This document shows, piece after piece, positions 1 to 6,777 of a stretch of DNA of 12,026 nt. The notes below the pieces were generated by a model. That model did no database searches, had not been told where the DNA came from, and saw only the letters and a program-made list of their open reading frames with translations. This stretch comes from an uncultured Collinsella sp. (GTDB lineage Bacteria; Actinomycetota; Coriobacteriia; Coriobacteriales; Coriobacteriaceae): positions 1-12,026 of the forward strand of contig CABSZR010000023.1 in assembly GCA_902482185.1 (NCBI GenBank), written 5' to 3'. The translations under genes and the position numbers were made by a program. The stretch's first letter is position 1, and each line of letters begins with the position of its first letter.

Positions 1-1854
1 GGTAAAAAGCACACGGGCACCGCGCTGCTCATCCGCCGCGCCCTTCCGAATGCCACCTTCATCGGCTTTACCGGTACCCCTATTTCTGCCGAAGATCGAT
101 CGACTCGCGAGGTTTTCGGCGATTATATTGACGTCTACGACATGACTCAGGCAGTAGAGGACGACGCAACTCGACCCGTGTTCTACGAGAGCCGTGTCGT
201 CGCACTCAAACTGGATCAGGGCATCCTTGCAAAAGTTGATGATGAGTACGAAAAGCTCACCGAGCAGGCTAACGCCGAAACCATTGACGCAAGCAAGCGC
301 AACTTTGCAAATCTGGACGCCGTTCTAGGTGCACCCGAAGTCATCGACGCCCTATGTCAGGACATCGTAGAGCACTATGAGATAAACCGTGCGCACGAAC
401 TCACCGGCAAGGCAATGATCGTTGCGTATTCGCGCCCTGCTGCCATGGCTATATATCAACGTATATGCGAGCTGCGACCCTCTTGGAAGGACGAGGGCAA
501 GCTCGGCGTTGTCATGACCATGGGCAATCAGGACCCCGAGTGGTGGTTCGACGTCGTAGGCAATAAGGCCCATGTTAAGGAGATGGCAAAGCGGTTTAAG
601 GATGACGCCGACCCGCTCAAAATCGTAATCGTCGTAGACATGTGGCTCACCGGTTTTGACGTGCCGAGCCTTGCCACTATGTATGTGTATAAACCAATGC
701 GCGGATATAACCTGATGCAGGCAATCGCACGCGTAAACCGAGTATATAAAGACAAGGTTGGCGGATTGGTTGTTGACTACGTAGGCATAGCCAACGCCCT
801 TAAACGCGCCATGAAGGACTACACCAAGCGCGACCAAAAGAAATACGGCGACATGGATATCGGAAAAACTGCCTATCCCAAGTTCTTGGAAAAGCTGGCG
901 GTCTGTCGCGACAAAATGTTCGGATACGATTATTCGGAATTCATGAACACCGAGTCCGCCGCACGTCGAAGCGAACTCATAACGGGTGGAGTAAATCATA
1001 TCCTTGCACCCGGCGACGAAGATATCATCCGCGACTTTGTTGAGCAGGCAGGAGTCATGCTCAAAGCCTATGGACTCGCCAAAAGTCGCGCAACAGACAT
1101 GCAGCGCATCGAGGCTGGCTATTTCCAGGTTGTTCGAGAGCTCATCCTTCAGCTCACCGAGCAGGGCGGCACCCGCAGCAAAAACGGGGGCAAACTTACC
1201 CTTAAGCAGGTAAATGAGCGCATCAATGCACTGCTCGAACAGAACATCGTCCACACCGACGGCGTAATAGACCTGTTTAAGGTGGAAGACGAAACGGTTT
1301 CGATTTTTGATCCCAAGTTTCTGTCGAGCCTCTCGCGTATGAAAGAGAGGAACTTGGCTTACGAGTTGTTGAAAAAACTCATCGACGACCAGATCAAGGG
1401 CTACCGCAAGAAGAGCGTAACGCAGGCAAAGAAGTACTCAGAACTCATGCAAAGCATGGTAAATGGCTATCTCAACGGGCAGCTCACAAACGCTGAAGTG
1501 TTTGAAGAAATGCTCAAGATGGCTAAGGAGATGCTTTCCGAAAACCAAAAGGCAAAGGCGCTTGGGCTTAGCGAAGAGGAGTTTGCGTTTTACGAGGCGC
1601 TAACACAACCGCAAGCAGTCGCCGATTACTATCGCGAGAGGAATGACGAATTGGTCGCCATCACGCAAGAGCTCGCTGCGAAGATGCGCGAAATGCGCAC
1701 GATCGATTGGCAGAAAAAGCAAAGTGCACGCGCTGCTATGCGTGTTGCAATTAAGCGTCTGCTCAAACATCATAAGTATCCGCCAGAGGGCATGGAGTCG
1801 GCACTGGCCACCGTGATGGATCAGTGCGAACTTTGGGCCGACAATGCAGCATAG
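1..1854 (+). CDS. hsdR: Type I restriction enzyme R subunit, 3' part (5' end outside window)
   Basis: This is the ATP-dependent translocase and endonuclease subunit of a type I restriction enzyme, which cuts unmethylated DNA as part of an HsdR2M2S complex. The frame is open from base 1, so 617 residues are present. The N-terminal nuclease domain and Walker A region lie upstream of the window. Superfamily 2 helicase motifs are visible: FIGFTGTP (fragment residues 20-27, motif III), [10 protein letters not shown] (motif IV), LTGFDVP near residue 217 (motif V) and QAIARVNR at 240-247 (motif VI). The last 300 or so residues are helical and charged, as in the HsdR C-terminal domain that docks on HsdM. 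The stop lies 14 bp before hsdM, so the two are probably co-transcribed. An ATG at 142 is internal and is not the start. No frameshift is seen. Confidence 0.95.
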   Translation, partial: GKKHTGTALLIRRALPNATFIGFTGTPISAEDRSTREVFGDYIDVYDMTQAVEDDATRPVFYESRVVALKLDQGILAKVDDEYEKLTEQANAETIDASKRNFANLDAVLGAPEVIDALCQDIVEHYEINRAHELTGKAMIVAYSRPAAMAIYQRICELRPSWKDEGKLGVVMTMGNQDPEWWFDVVGNKAHVKEMAKRFKDDADPLKIVIVVDMWLTGFDVPSLATMYVYKPMRGYNLMQAIARVNRVYKDKVGGLVVDYVGIANALKRAMKDYTKRDQKKYGDMDIGKTAYPKFLEKLAVCRDKMFGYDYSEFMNTESAARRSELITGGVNHILAPGDEDIIRDFVEQAGVMLKAYGLAKSRATDMQRIEAGYFQVVRELILQLTEQGGTRSKNGGKLTLKQVNERINALLEQNIVHTDGVIDLFKVEDETVSIFDPKFLSSLSRMKERNLAYELLKKLIDDQIKGYRKKSVTQAKKYSELMQSMVNGYLNGQLTNAEVFEEMLKMAKEMLSENQKAKALGLSEEEFAFYEALTQPQAVADYYRERNDELVAITQELAAKMREMRTIDWQKKQSARAAMRVAIKRLLKHHKYPPEGMESALATVMDQCELWADNAA

Positions 1855-1868
1855 GGAGTTAAAACAGC

Positions 1869-3392
1869 ATGGCTAAAAGCAAAGCTAAGGACACCAAGAA
1901 GAACACGGCCGATGTTGGCTTTGAGGACCAACTGTGGAACGCCGCAGACGTGCTGCGCGGCAACTTGGACGCTGCCGAGTACAAAAACGTCGTATTAGGC
2001 CTCATTTTCCTGAAGTACCTCTCGGACCGTTTCGACGAGCGCTACCTAGAGCTCGTCGCAGAGGGTTACGGCGACGAGGAAGATCGTGACTGCTACATGG
2101 AGCAGAATGTCTTCTTCGTTCCCGAAGAAGCACGTTGGGCGAACATCTCACAGGCGGCACATACGCCCGAAATTGGCCAGATCATTGACAATGCCATGCG
2201 CGCCATCGAGCGCGAGAACGATAAGCTCAAAGACGTGCTGCCCAAAAACTTCGCTCGTCCCGAACTAGATAAGCGGCGCTTAGGCGACGTCGTTGACTTA
2301 TTCACCAACGTACAAATGACCGATAACGAGAGCGAGAAAGACCTGTTAGGGCGCGCATACGAATATTGCCTGCAGAAATTCGCATCAATGGAGGGCAAAA
2401 ACGCCGGTGAATTCTATACACCGTCGTGCATCGTGCGCACGCTGGTGGAAATCCTCCAGCCTTTCCACGGTCGTGTGTACGACCCCTGCTGTGGTAGCGG
2501 AGGCATGTTCGTGCAGTCCGCCGCCTTCGTCGAGCACCATGGCGGCAACGTGGTACAGGACATCACCATCTTTGGCCAGGAAAGTAACCCTACCACGTGG
2601 AAGCTCGCAAAGATGAACCTCGGTATTCGCGGCATCGAGGCTGACTTGGGCAACTACGCCGACACCTTCAGTGCCGACCAACACAAGAATGAAAAGTTCG
2701 ATTTTGTACTGGCAAACCCACCCTTCAATCTTAAGAACTGGGGCGGCGAAGCGCTGCAGGAAGACGTACGTTGGAAGTACGGCATGCCGCCCACGGGCAA
2801 CGCAAACTTCGCTTGGATGCAGCATATGATTTGGCATCTTAACGGCACGGGCAAGATTGGCCTCGTATTGGCAAACGGGTCGCTCTCGAGCCAGACGAGC
2901 GGCGAGGGCGATATTCGACGCGCTATCGTAGAGGACGATTTGGTCGAGGGCATTGTGGCCATGCCGGGGCAGCTGTTCTACAGCACCCAAATTCCCGTGT
3001 GTCTGTGGATCCTGAACAAGAAGAAGGCTCAGTCCGGCAAGACGCTATTCATCGATGCCCGCGAAATGGGCACCATGGTCTCTCGCAAACTACGCGAGTT
3101 TACCGAAGAGGACATCAACAAAGTTGCATCCGCATTCGACTCCTTCCGCAAGGGCGAGTTCGAGCCCGTGAAGGGGTTCAGCGCCATAGCGGATTTGGAT
3201 GAAATCGCCAAGCAAGATTTCATTCTGACACCCGGTCGCTACGTAGGCATTGCCGAGGTCGAAGACGACGGTGAGCCGTTTGATGAGAAGATGGCACGCC
3301 TGACCAGCGAGATTTCAAAGTGCTTTGAAGAGTCCAACCGCTTGCAGGAGCAAATTAAGAAGAACTTGGAGGCGATTGGGTATGGACTCTGA
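1869..3392 (+). CDS. hsdM: Type I DNA methyltransferase M subunit
   Basis: This subunit transfers a methyl group from S-adenosylmethionine to adenine N6 in the site chosen by HsdS. The 507 residues are a normal length. The N-terminal helical domain (HsdM_N type) spans about residues 16-150 and includes FLKYLSDRF. The AdoMet-binding motif I is DPCCGSGGMF at residues 205-214. The catalytic motif IV is NPPF at 283-286, the form typical of N6-adenine methylases. The C-terminal helical region, which contacts HsdS, ends in a charged coiled-coil-like stretch. GGGAG about 9 bases before the ATG serves as ribosome site. The stop overlaps the hsdS start by 11 bases, pointing to translational coupling. 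The gene is intact and should be active whichever hsdS form lies downstream. Confidence 0.97.
   Translation: MAKSKAKDTKKNTADVGFEDQLWNAADVLRGNLDAAEYKNVVLGLIFLKYLSDRFDERYLELVAEGYGDEEDRDCYMEQNVFFVPEEARWANISQAAHTPEIGQIIDNAMRAIERENDKLKDVLPKNFARPELDKRRLGDVVDLFTNVQMTDNESEKDLLGRAYEYCLQKFASMEGKNAGEFYTPSCIVRTLVEILQPFHGRVYDPCCGSGGMFVQSAAFVEHHGGNVVQDITIFGQESNPTTWKLAKMNLGIRGIEADLGNYADTFSADQHKNEKFDFVLANPPFNLKNWGGEALQEDVRWKYGMPPTGNANFAWMQHMIWHLNGTGKIGLVLANGSLSSQTSGEGDIRRAIVEDDLVEGIVAMPGQLFYSTQIPVCLWILNKKKAQSGKTLFIDAREMGTMVSRKLREFTEEDINKVASAFDSFRKGEFEPVKGFSAIADLDEIAKQDFILTPGRYVGIAEVEDDGEPFDEKMARLTSEISKCFEESNRLQEQIKKNLEAIGYGL
3368..3372 (+). promoter_or_regulatory. Ribosome binding site that sets the hsdS-A start
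   Basis: GGAGG lies 9 bases before the ATG at 3382, inside the end of hsdM. It favours this start over the in-frame ATG at 3325, which would add 19 residues of hsdM out-of-frame sequence and has no good ribosome site. Confidence 0.75.
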
Positions 3393-3945
3393 GATCGTTC
3401 TTTCCGATGTAATTACCGATATTGCAGCAGGACCTTTTGGCTCAAATCTAAAGGTATCTTGTTTTGTCCCATCTGGTTTCCCCATTATTGATGGCGCAAA
3501 TCTAAAGGGATTTAAGGTTACAGACAACCTTACGAAGTTTGTTACTGAAGAAAAAGCGAGGTCACTCTCACGTTCAATTGCTAAAAGAGGTGATGTAGTT
3601 GTCACGATCAGCGGCACACTCGGACAAATCGCCTATATCCCAGAGGATTCTGCCTACGAAGAGTATTTGTGCTCCCAACGGCAGTTTAAGGTGACCTTCG
3701 ACACTTCAAAAGTATACGTTCCATATCTCGTTTTCTATTTTCACACCAGAGAGGGGCGAGGCAAGCTTCTTGCATTTGCAAATCAAACGGGAGTACCGGC
3801 CTTAGCCCAGCCAACAAAGAATTTCAAACGAATTAGGCTCGAATTGCCAGACCTCGAACAGCAGAGAAAAATAGCATTAATAGCTGAACTTCTTACAACA
3901 AAAATCGAAGCCAACGCTAAACTAAATGGCTATTTAGCTGCGTAA
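3382..3945 (+). CDS. hsdS: Half-length HsdS (N-terminal half A), expressed copy next to hsdM
   Basis: HsdS gives a type I enzyme its DNA specificity through two target recognition domains (TRDs) separated by helical conserved regions. This reading frame has only 187 residues: one TRD (about 1-150), then the start of the central helical region (LEQQRKIALIAELL). It stops two codons after KLNGYL, which is encoded by recombination site 1. A full subunit is usually near 400 residues. The truncation is the off or half state of an invertible gene: flipping 3922-4531 would add the X cassette in frame and give about 384 residues. Truncated HsdS halves in other systems (EcoR124 family) can pair and recognise palindromic sites, so this product may be functional. 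It overlaps hsdM by 11 bp, so it is probably translated from the hsdRM transcript. Confidence 0.88.
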   Translation: MDSEIVLSDVITDIAAGPFGSNLKVSCFVPSGFPIIDGANLKGFKVTDNLTKFVTEEKARSLSRSIAKRGDVVVTISGTLGQIAYIPEDSAYEEYLCSQRQFKVTFDTSKVYVPYLVFYFHTREGRGKLLAFANQTGVPALAQPTKNFKRIRLELPDLEQQRKIALIAELLTTKIEANAKLNGYLAA

Positions 3946-4975
3946 GATTGACCTTCGAGACATCGATTTCGCCTGACATGAGTTTAGGGAGAAGGGCGTC
4001 GCGGAGTGCGGCAAGCAGTTCATTTTCAATCGCATTTGCGCAAATCGCTGAATAGTATGGCTGAAGCCGGTCGTCAAAAGCGTGCAGACTTTCTTTTGGA
4101 GGAATCGGAACCGGAAGGGCATTAAGAATCTTTGTGGTCATACTAGGAACGGCTGAACCAGAATTCATGGATGCCAGATCGAGTCGCTTGATGAACTGAT
4201 ATGCGTACTTTGCAACGTTGGGGCTTTTAGGCACTGCATAGAACATCGTGTCTACCGTCCAAAACTTTTCTCTAACATACATGACATTATTCAACGAACC
4301 CTTTCTTGGAACCAGGACAGATTCGCCGCTATAGAGAAAGCGATCGACGGAACGCATATAGCCACCGGAGCCATAAACGGGGATATTTCCATCATTAAGT
4401 TTTTTGTGATCCTTGCCATACCTGATCTCAAGTAGATCCTCCAGCGTGCCCATTGGCCACTCTGCAGCTTGTTCGCCAGCCGTATAGTTTGAATACAGAA
4501 CGTCGCATGCCTTTACTAAATAGCCATTTAGCTTAGCGTTGAGCTCAATTTTATTGTCTAGTAAACCCAAGACGCCAGAAATAGCGGTCTGTGTTTCGTG
4601 ATCCGGAACACAGACCGGGCATAGATGAACGTGATTGCGATTTATGCCCGGCACGGCGCTTGCAGTTAAGTAGTCTCGCCATGGAATAGTTTTGAGTAGG
4701 TAATAAACGAACTTAGGATCATTGCCCTTAAAGTCTGTCGAGTACAAAGACGTATTTAATGGCCAGCAAGCTGCATCAGAGAAAAAAACTTGGCCAATAG
4801 TTCCGTAGCGTCCAGTTACGACGCATGGACCCTTAACGGCGGCTTCCGAATGCGTGCCCGTTTGTCCCGAAGATGAGAAAACCGGATAAGGGCCATCAAC
4901 CCTGCTGCTGGAAGGGAGGTCAAAACCCCTTTTTAGATTAACAATCTCTCCCAAGGTCTTTTGCGTCCAGCTCAT
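3917..4975 (-). CDS. hsdS: Full-length HsdS (half B plus cassette X), opposite strand
   Basis: This 352-residue specificity subunit has two TRDs. Residues 1-135 form TRD-B, which starts SWTQKTLGEIV. The central helical region follows, with LLDNKIELNAKLNGYL ending at residue 153 where site 2 lies. Residues 165-310 form TRD-X (starting near MGTLEDLLEIRYG). The distal region LLAALRDALLPKLMSGEIDV is a family hallmark, and the protein ends TQLNSHLV, encoded by site 1. Its ATG overlaps the recombinase stop as ATGA. AGGAAG at 4984-4989 lies 8 bases upstream, so it is probably translated after the recombinase on the same message. It could therefore supply a complete HsdS in trans to HsdM, or serve mainly as a store of halves. 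TRDs A and B share no clear sequence beyond family features, so different targets are expected. Confidence 0.87.
   Translation of the reverse strand: MSWTQKTLGEIVNLKRGFDLPSSSRVDGPYPVFSSSGQTGTHSEAAVKGPCVVTGRYGTIGQVFFSDAACWPLNTSLYSTDFKGNDPKFVYYLLKTIPWRDYLTASAVPGINRNHVHLCPVCVPDHETQTAISGVLGLLDNKIELNAKLNGYLVKACDVLYSNYTAGEQAAEWPMGTLEDLLEIRYGKDHKKLNDGNIPVYGSGGYMRSVDRFLYSGESVLVPRKGSLNNVMYVREKFWTVDTMFYAVPKSPNVAKYAYQFIKRLDLASMNSGSAVPSMTTKILNALPVPIPPKESLHAFDDRLQPYYSAICANAIENELLAALRDALLPKLMSGEIDVSKVNLTQLNSHLV
3922..3937 (+). repeat. Recombination core site 1
   Basis: CTAAATGGCTATTTAG has 6-bp inverted arms (CTAAAT/ATTTAG) around an asymmetric GGCT. On the plus strand it encodes LNGYL at the end of half A. 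On the minus strand it encodes LNSHL at the end of cassette X. It is one of four copies in alternating orientation, all at HsdS domain borders. The asymmetric centre gives each site a direction, as tyrosine recombinases need. Confidence 0.85.
4516..4531 (-). repeat. Recombination core site 2
   Basis: On the minus strand this reads CTAAATGGCTATTTAG, identical to site 1 but inverted relative to it. It encodes LNGYL between half B and cassette X. The plus strand immediately outside it reads GCTTAG, which would supply a stop after inversion with site 1. Confidence 0.85.
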
Positions 4976-5928
4976 TCCAAATACTTCCTGTGCGAAGCTT
5001 TCACATTGCTCTGATTAACCATGGCGTAGTACATGGTTGTGTCTATTTTCGCATGGCCCAACAGCTTTTGCACCTGCTCTATGGGCATTCCCTTGTCGAT
5101 TGCATGGGTGGCAAGCGTACGGCGAAACTTATGCGGATGAACGCGGTTGATACCGGCACTTCTGCCTAGGTCACGTAAACGGAGCTCTATGCTCCCCACC
5201 GTAATACGTCGAGCTGAGGAATCGAGCGCGACAAATAATGCAGGACTCTTGTCAGCACGGCTCGAAAGATATTCCGTAAGATGAAGCTTAGCGCGCGCAT
5301 CGAAGTAAACGGGGCGCTGCTTATTTCCCTTTCCCATTACAAGGCATTCGCGCTCGTGCAGATTGACATCCTTCCTGTCGAGTCGCACAAGTTCGCCAAT
5401 ACGCATGCCCGTCGAAGCGAGTAGATCAACGATGGCAAGATCTCGCTTGGACTCACAGGCGTCTCGCAATACCTCCAGTTCCTCATCGCTAAGCACCTCT
5501 TTGGTTACTTGAGCTGTTTTGACGCGACGAATGCGCCTTACAGGACTTTTCACAATGTAATCCTCATCTTCAAGCCACGAAAAGAAGCTCGACATGATAC
5601 GACGTATATTATCGATTGTGACCTTACTAGAACCGCGTTTCACCTCGTAATCATTGAGATAGCGGCGCAAGTCGTCGCTCTCAACCTGGGTATAGGGCTT
5701 AGCAAGCGCTGTGTTCATATGCCGTAGGGTTGCCTCATAGTATGCAATGGTTTTAGGAGAGCATCCCTCGACCTCTTTAGCGGTGAGAAAGAGCGCAAGC
5801 AGATCTTGCCCTGGCTCTGTTTGTTTCGGTCCGAGTACCCGTCTAAGCGTAATGGTTAGATGTTTGAGCTGGTGTGGGTCGAGAAGGCCCTGCATTTCCG
5901 AAAGTACGGTATTGATGACAGTTTCCAC
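4972..5928 (-). CDS. Tyrosine site-specific recombinase (XerC/D-like), predicted hsdS invertase
   Basis: The 318 residues are a normal Xer-family length. A core-binding domain covers about residues 40-125 (SPKTIAYYEATLRHM). The catalytic domain has the full set: R176 in STGMRIGEL, a lysine in MGKGNKQR (K200 or K203), H266 and R269 in HKFRR, H292 in LLGH and the nucleophile Y301 in TTMYYAMV. The GTG at 5926-5928 is chosen because AAAGGA lies 5 bases upstream and family-like sequence starts there. The frame stays open for another 274 codons into cassette Y, so read-through fusions are possible. Enzymes of this type beside hsdS genes are known to invert specificity modules. The four 16-bp sites around it are its likely targets. 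It lies inside the site 1-4 and 2-3 intervals, so it can itself be inverted. Its stop overlaps the next hsdS start. Confidence 0.9.
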   Translation of the reverse strand: METVINTVLSEMQGLLDPHQLKHLTITLRRVLGPKQTEPGQDLLALFLTAKEVEGCSPKTIAYYEATLRHMNTALAKPYTQVESDDLRRYLNDYEVKRGSSKVTIDNIRRIMSSFFSWLEDEDYIVKSPVRRIRRVKTAQVTKEVLSDEELEVLRDACESKRDLAIVDLLASTGMRIGELVRLDRKDVNLHERECLVMGKGNKQRPVYFDARAKLHLTEYLSSRADKSPALFVALDSSARRITVGSIELRLRDLGRSAGINRVHPHKFRRTLATHAIDKGMPIEQVQKLLGHAKIDTTMYYAMVNQSNVKASHRKYLE

Positions 5929-5933
5929 GCTGT

Positions 5934-5939
5934 TCCTTT
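5934..5939 (-). promoter_or_regulatory. Ribosome binding site that sets the recombinase start
   Basis: On the minus strand AAAGGA sits 5 bases before GTG. It separates the recombinase from the open frame of cassette Y upstream and is the main reason to annotate two units rather than one 592-residue protein. Confidence 0.6.
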
Positions 5940-5987
5940 CGTCGAGTACGATAGCCACAGTGTGGACGGCGCGTTGTACATAGTGAA

Positions 5988-6003
5988 GTAAATGGCTATT
6001 TAG
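5988..6003 (+). repeat. Recombination core site 3 (one outer base changed)
   Basis: GTAAATGGCTATTTAG matches site 1 except for its first base (G for C). On the minus strand it encodes LNSHL at the end of cassette Y. The changed base turns the TTA-G seen at the other sites into TTA-C. The stop that follows the site in the X cassette is absent, so the frame continues toward the recombinase. Confidence 0.75.
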
Positions 6004-6672
6004 CTGCGTGAGGTTAACCTCTGAAACATCAATCTCGCCCGACATGAGTTTGGGGAGAAGACTATCGCGAAAAACAGCAAGCTTTCGAGCTTCAATCTTA
6101 CTCATGACATACTGATCAATAATCGGCTGCATAAGCTGAGTTTGGCTTAGAAGAATATTTTCAGGTGGAATAACAACTTCGGACTCTGCCAACGCGCTGC
6201 GCTTGATATGCCCCATTGTCGTTGCACGGTCTTTGGCAAGCATAATAAATCGTGCTAAATGATGTTTGGTCCAGCCATAATAGAACCAGCTTGGATACGC
6301 AGAAGAAGTCACTTTAAATAGATGCTGATTTAGACCGGCGTTCCCGCCCGCCCAAAAATCCAGCAATAGGGTCCCGGACCAAGAGAAAATGAGGTCACCG
6401 TCGTGAACCTTAGCGCTATCGACAATGCCACTCTTGCAACGCTCGGCATCGCTTCCGCAAAAGCCTTGTCCCAGTTCGCGAATCTTCAGCACGGGTAGAC
6501 CTTCATCTCCAGTGTCTGGGCGGAACTTTTGCATTGCAAGTCCGTTTTTATAGTCAGCAATGTCCAGCAAAGAAGCGGTATCCCAATCAGAACCCGCGTC
6601 GTCTATTAAACGTTGAAAGATCAAGTCAAACAGTTCTTCTAAATAGCCATTTAGCTGAAACCCTACGACCAT
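5989..6672 (-). pseudogene. hsdS: Orphan HsdS C-terminal cassette Y (silent TRD store)
   Basis: From site 4 to site 3 the minus strand encodes LNGYL, about 217 residues of HsdS C-terminal half, ending LNSHL. The second TRD is at about SDWDTASLLDIADYKNGLAMQ onward. The distal region contains FRDSLLPKLMSGEIDVSEVNL, almost the same as the end of cassette X (one residue differs over KLMSGEIDVS/EVNL). The TRD part is unlike X. No N-terminal half is attached: the only nearby ATG (6670-6672) has no ribosome site and lies just past a terminator. It is best read as a silent donor that inversion can join to half A (sites 1-4) or to half B after more than one inversion. It is not decayed; the frame is fully open. 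Confidence 0.8.
6639..6654 (-). repeat. Recombination core site 4
   Basis: On the minus strand this reads CTAAATGGCTATTTAG, encoding LNGYL at the head of cassette Y, in the same orientation as site 2 and opposite to sites 1 and 3. It marks the right end of the shuffling region. Unlike at site 2, the plus strand beyond it has no early stop. Confidence 0.83.
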
Positions 6673-6696
6673 TCGGATGTCATATCCCCGCAATAC

Positions 6697-6735
6697 AAAA
6701 AACGGGGCAGCTCGCGCTCCTGCGAACTGCCCCGT
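6697..6735 (-). terminator. Rho-independent terminator of the zinc-ribbon gene
   Basis: On the minus strand the 9-bp stem ACGGGGCAG/CTGCCCCGT is extended by an inner GC-rich stem and a 6-base loop, then six T residues. It lies 42 bp after the stop at 6778 and insulates the recombinase operon from the gene upstream. Confidence 0.85.
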
Positions 6736-6777
6736 ATCCCCGGCCATCACGCTACAGCGCCAACCAGCGCCACTCCC

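Larger units (their letters stand above)
3922..4531. other. Predicted invertible segment carrying HsdS C-terminal cassette X
   Basis: The segment is bounded by sites 1 and 2 in opposite orientation. It holds the second TRD and distal conserved region (cassette X). As drawn, X is fused to the minus-strand half B. After inversion, plus-strand half A reads KLNGYL, X, then LNSHL and GCT TAG, so the stop comes one codon after the site. Both orientations leave every junction in frame. Inversion itself is inferred from sequence, not observed. Confidence 0.8.

Noticed and set aside
352..1254. 300-residue minus-strand reading frame
   Set aside because: It lies wholly within hsdR on the opposite strand, has no ribosome site or recognisable domain, and is a codon-bias shadow.
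1459..1470. A fifth core site in hsdR (GTAAATGGCTAT)
   Set aside because: Only the left arm and centre match; the right arm is CTCA instead of TTAG. It encodes VNGYL within a helical region, so chance codon similarity explains it.
4972..6750. A single 592-residue recombinase with a long N-terminal extension
   Set aside because: The first part is HsdS cassette Y and, before it, translated terminator sequence (6697-6735). A ribosome site and GTG at 5928 mark the recombinase proper. I kept the read-through as a finding.
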